This document shows, in pieces, positions 50,701 to 62,200 of a stretch of DNA of 64,000 bases. The translations under genes and the position numbers were made by a program. The first letter of the stretch is position 1. Each line of letters opens with the position of its first letter. The stretch comes from Mactra quadrangularis. Its lineage: Eukaryota > Mollusca > Bivalvia > Venerida > Mactridae. The DNA is taken from assembly GCA_025267735.1 (NCBI GenBank), contig CM046298.1, positions 41,983,917 through 42,047,916 of the forward strand, in the 5' to 3' direction. Below the pieces are notes generated by a model. It did no database searches, was not told the origin of the DNA, and was given only the letters and a program-made list of their open reading frames with translations.

Positions 50701-52874
50701 AAAAATAACTCATAAAACCTAATCTAAAAAAAGAAATTACTAAATTCTGATGCCATTAATAGTGTTTCATGAATAATCATATAGATTAAAGTTTTGCATT
50801 GATTAGTCAACACAAAAGTCACCTATATATGGCCCTTTGTGCAATATCAGATCCTATGACAATGGTAAATATGAAATCAGTTCTAAGAGATTGAATTTTA
50901 TAAACCGCTATCAAAATAACATTATATAAATCAATGGCCTTATGCTGCTCATCTAGATTTTATAAGTCCAAAGTTATTTTACATTTTTCAAGACAAAATT
51001 TCTTATAAGGCCACACAAAAAATGATAATTTTTTGTTGGATTTCTTGCACCAAAAACATATATAAAGTGAATACAAAATTCCTAACATTATTTCTAGAAA
51101 ACTGTTAAATACATTATACGGACCATCACAATAGCTCACCCTAAACAAAGCTCAGAAGACTGTGAACTAAAATAATACATCACCCCAGACAGCAAAGATG
51201 TTATAAGATATAAAATATTCTTACTTGATTATCTGAGTCATAGTTAGGATCATTACTATCTCTACAACTTCCATCAACGAATAATTCATCACCAGGTGCT
51301 CCCCATGTCCCTTTACCACCAGCTCCACCTGTATAGATCAAATATTTATCATTATTTATAATTGATTTCAATCCATTCAGATAAAAACTTTTTTTTTTAA
51401 ATTCAAGTTTTTGTCACCCTATTTTTTCATGGCTGATTTTTTCCATGTTTTTTTTCGGATAGGAGGCAAGAACTGTCCAACCCTGACAAACTGTTAACAT
51501 AATATTATTTATAAAGCCATAAATAACATATCGCATCTATGTAAGTCAGACCAGCTATAAAGAAACTGGTCAAACAAGAGGAGACAAAGGAGAGCATGCT
51601 CAACTATTTGGAATGCTTTTCTGAACAATATCTATCATTGATATGCACCCACATTGAGGTGAGTGATATTTAAAGTGGATACTTTTAGTGGCTGAAGTTA
51701 TAAAAATAGCTGACAAAACTTTTAACTAAAAACTTAAGATTAAAGGGCTGCAATCCAGCCAAATGTCAAGCTAGAGTTATGCAACTTAGTATTTGCCCTC
51801 CAATAGTAATCCTGTAAACATATATTAAGTTTTAAGAGAATCTCTTCAGTAGTTGCAAAGATAAAATGTTGCACATAAATCTCGACCAAGTATAAAAGGG
51901 CTAAACTCCTGTCAAAATTATGCTAGAGTAATGCAACATGGTATAGTTTGACCTTAAAGGATTACGGTTCCTTTACTCTAGCCACTGTCTTCATTAGAAC
52001 TCACATGCTATAACATGGCATGGTAGAGCATGGAATTTCTAAGGTGGAAGCCCAGCGAGAGGTTATGAGAAAATTGTTTCCATGTGGCAGGTTACATCTA
52101 CCATCAGGTTATACACATTCATCAAAATTTGATAATAAATATAGGTTCCCATCTTAGGGGGATTAGATGTCAACAATTTGTGTTAAGATCTTTAGCCCAA
52201 TTCTGGTGACTAAAACTTAAAGTCATAAAAAGAAGGGTTGAGTCAAGCTGACCTAATAAGGGCACAAGCTGTTGAAAAAACTTATGACGGTTAGCACATG
52301 TCACATACAAAATAAATACAACAAAAGAAAAGCATGAACTATTGTTTTCAACCGTTATCACAATGTTTTGATGATAAACAAGATTTGATGATGTAAACAA
52401 TAACAGCACATGTAAACAGAGAAAGTAGGTCAACCATAGGTTACAAATAAGGGGGTCAAATATATCAGCTGTTTACATGAATCAACATCTGGTGGCTAGG
52501 ATTAAAAATCAACAGATAAGCAAATTCTTCTAGACACAAACTTCAACATAAAATATTGTTCAAACAAATCAATCAACTTTGTCCGCAGAAACCAGCAAAA
52601 TAATACCTTTCTTCGGTTCCCCTCTGCCTCGACCGTCCCGAGATTTCCTGCTGTTTTTCGTAATAGGTATCCCTTGAACTGGTGCACCATTCGACGAGGC
52701 GTCGCCACCCGAGTTAGTTCTACCAATTCTTTTAGCCTTTCTTATCAATCTTATTGGTTTTGAAGAGTCCTCAAGGCCATTTATAGGATCGACATCGCCT
52801 GTCATTTCCATCTCGTCGGTCATGTCCACTTCGCCATTTTGAACGACTGGTTCGTTGCTCATTTCTGCAGCCAT
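44737..52874 (-). CDS. PDCD4: Programmed cell death protein 4 homologue (PDCD4), two MA3 domains; nine exons
   Basis: A translation repressor that in animals binds the helicase eIF4A through two MA3 domains. Exons 5' to 3': 52607-52874, 51225-51328, 50157-50270, 49530-49751, 48661-48873, 47331-47438, 46524-46634, 45809-45948, 44737-44797. They sum to 1341 bases, 446 residues plus TGA; human PDCD4 has 469. The N-terminal exon is basic and disordered ([20 protein letters not shown], then [15 protein letters not shown]). Exon 2 has [12 protein letters not shown] and DPNYDSD. MA3-1 spans exons 3-5 ([41 protein letters not shown]). MA3-2 spans exons 6-8 ([29 protein letters not shown]). Exon 9 gives [19 protein letters not shown]. 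The PDINLDVP stretch carries aspartates implicated in eIF4A contact in vertebrates. NSGGDAS near residue 54 resembles the vertebrate DSG-type degron but lacks its leading Asp. Identification is by recalled family sequence. Confidence 0.95.
45030..45240 (-). mobile_element. tRNA-derived SINE, family B, with poly-G run
   Basis: On the minus strand: ccggctagctcagttgatag, then gggttcgattcccaggcggg, a clear tRNA-like head. The body follows (tggtcatgaaaatatttcta). A run of about 18 G precedes the head on the plus strand. A decayed copy is at 58680-58815. PDCD4 intron 8. Confidence 0.7.
45395..45637 (-). other. Unassigned exon-like open frame in PDCD4 intron 8
   Basis: A tttctacag acceptor is followed by 75 open codons ([18 protein letters not shown] ... 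[13 protein letters not shown]) ending in TAA. Composition is protein-like, but I recognise no family. Its frame does not match the phase of PDCD4 exon 8; joined in phase it would stop after about 24 codons. It may be a fragment of an unknown gene or element. Confidence 0.3.
50341..50540 (-). mobile_element. tRNA-derived SINE, family C
   Basis: tagctcgattgtgaaacaag ... aatcactttcgagtctgctt ... gggattggaaccagc is the reverse of the copy at 63768-63998. PDCD4 intron 2. Confidence 0.55.
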
Positions 52875-54506
52875 TTTTCAGTACAAACAAATAATATAAC
52901 AAGAAAATGAAAAGCAAAGATAGATAGAATGAATACTTTTCTAAATGCTCGTAAGCTTCACAGAAGCTGACTTTCCGTTTAAATATAAATACCAAATGTT
53001 TTTAGTTAACTGCGTGCATATGCTACTCGACTTGTTTACGTCTAGAGAGATTCACTCACGTGACTGGGTTGAACGTCCTGATTGGTCATAAGTAGATCAA
53101 TTTCCCGGGGATTATTTTTATTTCTAAATAGTTTGTAAGAGTTATCGTTCTTGAGAGGTGCTTGCAACAATATAGATCAATGCTTGCAACAATGTCTTTA
53201 TAATTTATAAGTTTGCTACTAAACGGGTTACTTAACGAGATGTTTTGATACAATCAAATTTTGTTTAGATACTTAAATTAGAAAAGTAATAGTTCTCAGT
53301 TTGATATGCTAATCTTACATCTCGTCATTGAGAAAATTGCATGAAAATATGGAGGTCCTATTTTATTATACATACGGGGTGCTGGGTGAAGGGCAAAGAT
53401 GAGGGGTTTGGAAACCGTCATCCCTTCCCGAGGTAGTTCTGATTCCAAAGCTTTTTTAACATTTTGATTTTCGTCAGATGTGGCATTAATAGTATACACA
53501 CGGGTTCGATGAAGACCATAAGCTATAGCTAGCTATTCCCGAGGTGGAAAATATGAGTTTTCGAGTGTAAAATTAAGGAGCAAATCAGAGCAATAACAAC
53601 ACCCTTAGAAAGGGTAGAATATACTTAAATTCATTCTTGTACCTAGAACGGTTATCAAGATCTCTTAAAAGCTACTGGGTACGAGAATGGCTTGGATGGA
53701 CCATTCCGAGATCGACCTTTTTATTTGAATAACAATACAATTACCCACATAACCATGTGCTCTTTTGTTAATACCTTGTTCGTGGGACAAAATGTAACTG
53801 TAAACCTTGTTAAATATGCTAATAAGTAAGTTCATGGAAAGGTCCATTATGTTAATGAACGATCATTCCCTTTTAAAGTGTTCGAGAAAAGGTCGAACAA
53901 CATGTATGAATCCAAATTTGATATGTCTGACCGTACATTTCTGAATACTTTGAGTTTCCTGAAGGTAATTCAAGCCACAAAATTGATTCAAAAACGCGTA
54001 CAATACTTTGTTTGCTTAACATTTCAATATTTTCCCCATCATGCGTGTTTGGACCAGATAAGTCGTTGGTTGGGACGAAGATATGGGGGGGGGTCCGGGA
54101 GCTATAATGTGTATACATATCCCTTTCTGACGTGAAAAATGAACTTTTGTACGTCGGAATTGGAGCCAATTATACAGCAAAGCTTTAGGACACACCATAG
54201 ACATAGTCTCTGGACACGACCATAGAATAGAGCGCTGAATTTGAGGTATTTAATTTATTCTATATCTCTCAAGAAAGAGCATGCGTATACTTGTAAGTTG
54301 CATACGTGCACCCTTCTCGTACCCATGGACAAGTTATCAAGATTCTCGTAAGTAATTTATGTTATGCTTGTAAGCAGTGCAAGTTCGGGCCCTCTGATAT
54401 GAGATTGAAGCATTCAACTATCTAGCAAATCATGCTTAAAATATGGAATTCTTGCTCAAAGTCTGAGTAATGTCTATTCTCGTACCCAGAGGTTATCAGG
54501 TTTCTC
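52875..54506. other. Intergenic region upstream of PDCD4
   Basis: Holds the presumed PDCD4 promoter in its first 250 bp. Beyond that I see only short open frames without family resemblance. Confidence 0.5.
53056..53085 (-). promoter_or_regulatory. PDCD4 promoter motifs: CACGTG E-box and inverted CCAAT box
   Basis: TCACGTGA at 53056-53063 and ATTGG (CCAAT on the minus strand) at 53081-53085 lie about 180-210 bp upstream of the PDCD4 start codon, where a core or proximal promoter would be expected. Motif-only evidence; no TATA box was identified. Confidence 0.35.
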
Positions 54507-56875
54507 CAGGCCCGGATTTACCGGGGGGCACAGGAGGCACGTGCTCCCCCACCTGGCCCCACATATATTGACACTTATACTAACAAAAGGGCACGAAATC
54601 GGCACTATCAAAGCGATATCTGCTTGACTTTCAGATTAATTCGAGTATAAAATCATTCATCCGATCTATTGAAATAGATAATGATCTAAATCGATGTATT
54701 CAAGCATCTCAAGGTACCCTGATCAGGCCTTATCAGGCGTTCAAATCAATGATAGTGCAAGTGTATACTCCTTCTTTACAGACATATAGATATTCATATC
54801 TATGTATCTGATCTTTATAACACAGACCGTCACCAATTAAATTACAATGGTAACTAGCATACGAGGCCTAAATTCGGTTTTAGTGCACGTTTTTCATAGA
54901 AAGTTAGACGGAGAAAGACGAGGACAGTCAAGTTCATTTTTACGTCACTATTATGAAACTCGAACTTGTTTATTTTGAAAAAAACCAAACATGATTGTTC
55001 GATGCATTTTAATAAAGGTGTTAAAATTCGAAATAACTTTTAGAGAGTGACCGAGCTTATGAGATGTCATTTTACGAAAAATTAAGACTATTCAGTCAAT
55101 GTTTTTAACTGTTTTGATGCAATTCTTTCATCTAGTGTTACGCTCATAGGTTTGTGTATAGTTAATTTTAAAATCGTTTTATATCATTGATTTTATTTTG
55201 ATCTATTGTAATTTCAAGTACTTGCATGTTTTACTTTTTCCCTAAGGAATCCACAAATGTGATTCTTCCTGCGGATCGGCGGATTTCTGCGTTTTGAATC
55301 GTCCCAGCAACTACATGTATGTTTCTAAATCCACCAAAAACGTTCGAAAAACTCACAATGAATGAAACCACTTCATATCATCAAAAAATTATCTAAAATC
55401 GGCAATTTTCCTATGCAAAATCGGCGAATTTTCTCATTACATTTGCCGATTTTATATAAGATGCCATATATATCCTTTTATAAAATTCTTAACATTTTAT
55501 ATGTTAAAAATGGGGATCAGTTTTGATAGAACGGGGTTTTTTAACCAACAAATTAAATTGAACATAAACATTCAAAAGCGAGCGGGAATTAGAAAGGTTA
55601 CCTAGTGCACAATTTTATCCTTTAGGGGCGACCAAAAATGCTCAAATTTGCTTCGTTAGCATATTTTTTTCGTCGGGAAGAAATACCCAAACCGATTTAG
55701 CCTAAAAACTCAGACTTGCATCGTAATAGTTTAATATGGAAATGCTTTGACTTTGGCGTTAAAAGAAAATATAAGTTAATGAGTTTAGCACTATTTCATC
55801 CATTTCAGTGTGATTTGAAGTGCTTCGATTTGCAACTATGACATGTGAAAATTAAAAAAAATCAGTATCATCGAGAGGGGTACCCCTCCCAACCCCAGTT
55901 GTTTTTAAAATCGTTTTTAGGTGGTTGATTTTATTTTAGATCAATTTGAGTTTCAAATACTTGTATTCCTTATAATTGTCCTGAAAAATCAACAAATGTG
56001 ATTCTTTCGCGCAACGGCGAATTTTCGCGCTTTGAATCGTCTCAACAACCATTTTCGTAAATCCACTGAATAACTTCCGAAAAAAAACTCACAACAAAGT
56101 TTTTTACAATGACTGACATTAGTATCTAAAATCGGCAATTTTCCAACGTAAAATTGGCGAAGTTTCTCGTTACATTGCGATTTTATACAACTTTAAAACA
56201 TGCATATTTTTTAAATCTCGGCTTTTTAAGTGAAAAAAATGATAATTAGTTGTTATAGATTATATCAACCCAACAAATTAAACATGAGCATTCAAACGCA
56301 AGGTTTTCTAGCGCTCAATCTTATCCTTTAGGTGTGTCCACAAGTGCTCAAACTTGCTTTGTTGACAACATTTTTTCGACGCCCCAACCTTATTGCAAAG
56401 ACTCCATCGTCCCAACTATGCTTAAGGGGAGAGATTTTTAATTTCACTGGAATTAGCATGAAAACAGATCTGAACAAGAAGTAATTGTGAGACTAAAGAC
56501 AGGAAACAACTGACTAAATGGCATATGCATGCATAAAAAGCTGAAGCTGACACCAAAAGCTACATGTCCATGCGGAGAGGATGACCAAACCACGGACCAC
56601 ATCCTTAAAACTTGTGAAAGACACAGTCAGGAGAGACTAGCAACACGAATGACTGATAGAAGCAAACAAGAGAAACTAGTAGTACTGCAGTTGGACGGAC
56701 CATACAATTCATTCATAAGACTGGTCTTACTGTGGCTCATTTCATCTGTTTAATTGTGTTTAAAAGTGCTCAGGTTTGCACCTTTCACATGCGAAAAATA
56801 AAAAAATGCCCCTATCGGAACCCAACCCATTTGTGCCCCCACACAAGACCCTTCTGGAATCTGGATCCGGCCCTG
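54507..56875. mobile_element. CAGGG-type TIR element, 2.4 kb, 5-bp duplication
   Basis: Ends CAGGCCCGGAT and inverted CAGGGCCGGATCC, flanked by TTCTC at 54502-54506 and 56876-56880. The interior has two diverged tandem units about 740 bp apart (55167 and 55906). The second contains a LINE fragment. No transposase seen. Confidence 0.7.
56430..56753 (+). pseudogene. Retroelement fragment (C-terminal zinc region of a LINE polyprotein)
   Basis: EQEVIVRLKTGNN, a stop, then LKLTPKATCPCGEDDQTTDH and ILKTCERHSQER match the C-terminal CxC...H...C region of LINE polyproteins. It has an internal stop and no upstream RT, and lies inside the 54507-56875 element. Confidence 0.7.
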
Positions 56876-56880
56876 TTCTC

Positions 56881-58879
56881 GATACTAGATCGACAATCTT
56901 GATAACTTCTGGTAACGAGTATAAAACATACATTGTATAAATGAATATTGACTAATCAACGAAGTATATATTGTTGTTTTATTCGATTAATTGCATTGAT
57001 TGCCGTATCTATAGTAGACATATATAATGGGCCTACCCAGAGAAATAAATAACATTTAATATATCTAATTACCTGGGCGAAGGACTTTATATATATAGGG
57101 TCCTTACCTAGGCCTACCATATATAGTCGTTTAAAAATGACCAACATCTTGTAGGCCTACTCAATAATTAATTTAATTTAATACGAATACAATTTTAAGA
57201 CCATTTGAAGATAAATTGTATTTCAAAATAATGCGATATTTAACATTATATTAAGATCACCTTTGTTATCATGCGATTTTGTAACATTTATAAAGACCCA
57301 AATACTTAATTTGTGAACAAAAGGGTTTCTATAATAAGATCGTTTCGCTATTAAGACCACTGACTTTGCTGGTCTTAATAGCGGAACTTCACTGTATTAA
57401 TGCTCGTGTATTTTCGCCAGGTTACGGAATTTAACGAATATTTGTCCGCCATTTTGTGAGTGAATCTCCCACCATTTTGAATTTCACGCTTATTAATTGC
57501 ACCAAGCACAAAGAAGTATTTTGTCTGATGAATGAGGTATCGTAACAATAGAGACAAGAGGAAAGGTAGCTGATTATATTTAGAATGTTTGGACTAAAGT
57601 TATTTGTAAAATTTTGTCCCCATCACACCCGTGTTGTGAGAGGTCGCCGCCGTCAAATTGTAGATTGCATTTTTCACGATTATTACAACACACCGTGGCG
57701 TTAGAATTGCTTTTTCATCAATTTCGCTTTACTTAGGGTTTTGCATTATTTTGACACCGTTTAGTTAAGTTCTATATTACCTATTTGTTTGTCCATGTAG
57801 TTCATTACAAGTTATTTGATTAGACATTTTGACATTCGACCAACCTTATTTATTCATTTATTTCTTCAGTTTCGTCATATGACGGTTTTTATGCTGTTTA
57901 CATTCTTGATTCAGCTGATTCAAGATTCAAGTTCAATAAAATACAACTCGGCTGTTTCAAGTTAAAAAATTATTAAAGTGAAACAAGACCACAATACACT
58001 ACCCTGTCCCTGGGTCAGATACATTAGGGTTGTTACTGTCCTTTGGTGTTAGCATGGAAGGGGTACCTAATAGTGAATACCACAGGAGCTTGACATTGTA
58101 TCAATTTGGTACTTTGAAAAATATCCCTCCTAATTGTAACCCGATTAAAAACCATGGTCCGAACTGAGATTCGACCCACTTCTCTCTAGTCGTAAACGGA
58201 CACTGTACCACGTCGCCATAAAAGCTAGCTTGAAGGCAAGGGAGTACAATTGCCATATTATAACTCTGCTACACCCCCCTCCTCCATAAGAGAATTTGTC
58301 CCTGAATTCTTGGGTGCAATCACGCAATTCCTAGTGGGTTATTTTCATTGGGTGCCAAATGTAACCAGATGAAAATCCATGGTCCGAACTGAGATTCGAA
58401 CCCACAACATTTCCAGTCGAAAGCGGACTCTACCACGTCACCATAAAAGTTAGCTTGAACTTTGGAGGCAAGGGAGTACAAGTGCTGTATTATACCTCTG
58501 CGTGATTTAGAATCGTACAATCTACAAAATTACGATACGAAAATGGTTGCTCAAACAGATCATTTTAAGAGCTAGCACTATATCTCATTTGCATTGCCAA
58601 AAGAAATTGCCCAAACTAAAACTTTAAAAGTGGTTAGCCCTGGCAACCGAATTCACCCATTAATTTCGTAGAGGTAGGGGGTAAGAGGAAGAAAGGCTGT
58701 AGAAATCATTTCATGACTGAACTTCACAAAAGTATGCCCCCTTGGACTGAAACCCACTACGCTTGATCAGTTGACTTGGATGTTATCAGTTGAGCTAGCT
58801 GGGCAGCTCTAGACAGTTTTCATGTCTGCTGTATATAAATATATCTGTGTATAGTGGATTTTAAATGTTATATTTTCAG
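56881..58879. other. Region upstream of the H2C2 gene, mostly non-coding
   Basis: No exon can be assigned. 5' exons or the promoter of the H2C2 gene could lie here but are not recognisable. SINE copies occupy 58140-58510 and 58680-58815. Confidence 0.45.
58140..58510 (-). mobile_element. Two tandem tRNA-derived SINE copies, family E
   Basis: Both contain, on the minus strand, a ggtgacgtggtagagtccgc-like A box and a gggttcgaatctcagttcgg-like B box ending in ccatgg. The units are 58145-58310 and 58365-58505, in the same orientation. Confidence 0.65.
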
Positions 58880-59262
58880 ATGTTACCATTATTTAAGAAG
58901 AAACATATACATTCAAGACAAATAGAGAAATTGTTAAAAACAGGATATATTGAAGACTACCCTGAAGATGCCAACAAGAGAAATGCTCTCCGCCAGGCAG
59001 CTTTATTGTATAGATTGGTGGATGGCGAGATGTTTCGCTATGGTACTAACAGAGAATATGAGAAGTATGGTTTACGTCTTGTCGTTCATGATGATCAACC
59101 AGAAAAGAAAGCTGAGGTGATTGGTAAATGTCATATAGATCCACAAGGTGGACATTATGGAATGAACAACACTATAAAGTATGTAGCTGAGACATATTAC
59201 TGGCAAGGCATATCAGCACATGTTAAAATGTATTGTAAACAATGTGAACAGTGTAAAATGAG
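58880..59262 (+). CDS. H2C2 gene exon A, first zinc-binding module
   Basis: 127 codons plus two bases. The module starts near residue 10 (SRQIEKLLKTGYIEDYPED), continues ALLYRLVDGEMFR and LRLVVHDDQPEKKAEVIG, then CHIDPQGGH (His 85 and His 92, spacing H-x6-H). It continues TYYWQGISAHVKMYC, then CKQCEQC (Cys 119, 122, 125). All four zinc ligands are present. The coding sequence is open to a canonical donor. Confidence 0.8.
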
Positions 59263-62200
59263 GTAAGATGAAACATCAAACATCACTTAAAGTTTATATC
59301 AGGGGCGAATCCAGGATTTTTTTCTAGGGGGGGGGGGTCCAAACTTTTCTAGGGGGGGGGGGGGGTCAAAACCTCGAACCACAACCACATTATACACATT
59401 TTGCAGAATAAATGCAACATATTGCTAATAAAAACTACATAACCATTAAATCTATGTAAAGCACCGAGAAAAATTGCTGAATGCTACTTAAAAATGACTT
59501 GCAGGCAAGAAATACACTAATGGACAGGTAAATTTTCCAAATTCTAGGGCGTCCGGACCCCCCTGACCTCCCCGCTGGATCCGCCTATGTATATTATGAA
59601 ATATTAATACATTCTATACTACTGTCAGTGGTGCAAATATTGACCCTGCTGATTTAAATACTTGATATTTGTTTGATAATCCACGTTCATAGATTGTTAG
59701 ATACAGATAACTGTCTTTATCTATTTTGAGTACAGAAGTACTGAAGTGTGAGCATTTATATCAGCAGAGATAATGTATTTGCCACTAACAGTTGAATAAA
59801 ATATAATGTGGCTCAATTTGAGTAGTGATGATATAATTTACAGTCAAAACAACATTTCTGTTTAATTACTTTTTCATAATTAAATTTTCTAAAATAAACA
59901 TGACTTGGCATGCTCTTAATTTTTCAATGTTGGTTGACATTGGCAGCATCACAGCATTGGTCAAGTGCATCACTTAGAAGTACATTAAATGTGCTCAACC
60001 CTAAATGTCTGTTAGCTTTAACATTCATTGTGGCCTTGTTTGTTCAGGAAGATTTTAGTTGCTTGATTGATACATCAATGCCTCATGGGACAAAAATAGC
60101 CTATTTCGGGGTTCACAGAGGTTTCATAGAGTCAAATAAATGAAAGTGTTAAAAATGTGTATCAAAAGTCCTAATGATTTAGTTCTAAAATGAGTGGTCC
60201 ATTGTAGCATAAAATAAAGAACTTAGGATGGTTGTTCTATACAACGCAGTAGGATTTACAACTAAAGATGGTCTTTAGACTGTTAATAATAATATGCATT
60301 CCCAGGGCCAAAACACTCTTCTATGCAGAAGCTGAATACAGGCTGCTTCCCCAAACAAAACTAACACTTTTTCCCCCAGTTTGATCCTCTAAACTCCCCA
60401 TAAAATCCCATAAAAAAATCCCAAGGAATGTTGAACCATAATTTGTGATATAGAAAGGGAAAAATATTAAGATTTCTTCACAACCCAGTCTATGTTGTAT
60501 CTTTTACCACATAATTTACATGATTTAATATCTAATTGATTTTGTAACACCTGTAATGTAATACATCTATTCCTATTTTACTGGCAATGAAGTGGGTCCA
60601 TTTTCTCCAATAAAGTGAAAACCATGCTATTTTCCCCCTAAAAAGGGCTGAGGCCCCTTCCCTGCATTCCTGTGTCCTTGAGAACCACTTGTTAATTTTT
60701 TCCTTCTTAACTATATTTGTTGCTGTATGTATTACTTGTTTGTTTCAGATCAAAATTTGATGCTCAAGAATGGCTGACCCTAGAAAGAAATAACATAGAT
60801 AAAAAGAAAGTCAAAAGTATGATAATGAGTGAGGCACAACAAGAATTGAAGAGTTTAGGACGAGTAAAGAAACCAACACCTCCAGAAACATTCTTTATTG
60901 TGAATGCAGAAAGACAAGTGAATTATGATAAAGATCAAGATGATGTTTCTGTCATGATAGATAGTAACAATATAGAATATGTTGTTGAAACGTTAGGACA
61001 ATCGGATGGTTTAGATCTAGAGGAAGTTTGTCATGTTCTAAATGTACCGGATATAGTACCCATACCTGAACGTTTTCGCTCACGAGAGATTGAAGAATTT
61101 CTGAAGCATGGAACATACCCGACTGATTTTACTCCAAATATGAAATGTGGACTACGTGGGCCTGCGTCTCAATATAAGTTGATTGACGATGAACTGTATC
61201 ATGAAGGGAATAAAGTTGGTACTAAAGGACTTCGGTTAGTGGTTCACGATGACATGCCAGCATTAAAGGTGAAGGTCATGGTAGAATGTCACATTGACGA
61301 AGACGGCTCACATCATGGATTAAATCGTACTTTGAACAGAATTGGCGAGAAATATCATTGGTCTGGAATGTCTCTCGATGTTAGAAAGTTTATGTTATAT
61401 TGTAGAATTTGTAGTCAAAATCGTGGTCGGAAAATTTTACAAGATTCCAAAGTGTATGAGCAGGAGGCTCAAAAAGTTAAAGAACGTCATATGAAGAAAA
61501 TGAATGAATCAGAAGAAGGCATGGCTATGACTTACAGTACAGTTGAAACTGTGGATCAGAACGGACAAGTTATACAACTTATTGGTACGTATGAAGATAT
61601 TACAGAAATCACATTACCAATGGATGGGCAGGAAACCGCTACAACAGAAGCCGGCGGCTCATCAGTAAAACTAGTGCAGCCCACAGGGAAGCCGGGAGAA
61701 TATAAATTTGTAACCACCTCAAATGGTTCTGGTCCAACATATGTTATTAAAGAAGTTACTGATGCCATGGCTAAGATAGAAGCTGCTGAAGCTGCCATGG
61801 AATTAGAGGGACAAGTTGTTACCATGGAAACCACTGCTAATGAGAACACTGAGACTAGTACTGCTGTGAGTGAAGAAAGTCAAGTGGAAGACCAGTCTGT
61901 TGATGTTATAGTTGATAATACTAAAACAACTGAACCCATTGAACACAATCCTGTCGTAGAAAATGAAGGATCTGTAAGAGAAACCAATCCAGAGTCTGTT
62001 GATTCCAGCGAAGTTGTTAAAGTTGTAATATTTAATCCACAAGAAAAGGATAATAAATCGTCAACAACCCAGACAGTTTATGAAAAATTTAAATCTGGTG
62101 AACACTACACAAAAGCAACAGAAAGTGGTACAAACACTGTGGATTATCCATCTAGAATATTGGTATGTTAATGATTTTATCTTTTATTGTTAGTTTGTTT

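Noticed and set aside
61556..62042. Minus-strand open frames of 97 and 79 codons
   Set aside because: Antisense to the long open exon of the H2C2 gene, whose coding sense is supported by splice sites and domain matches.
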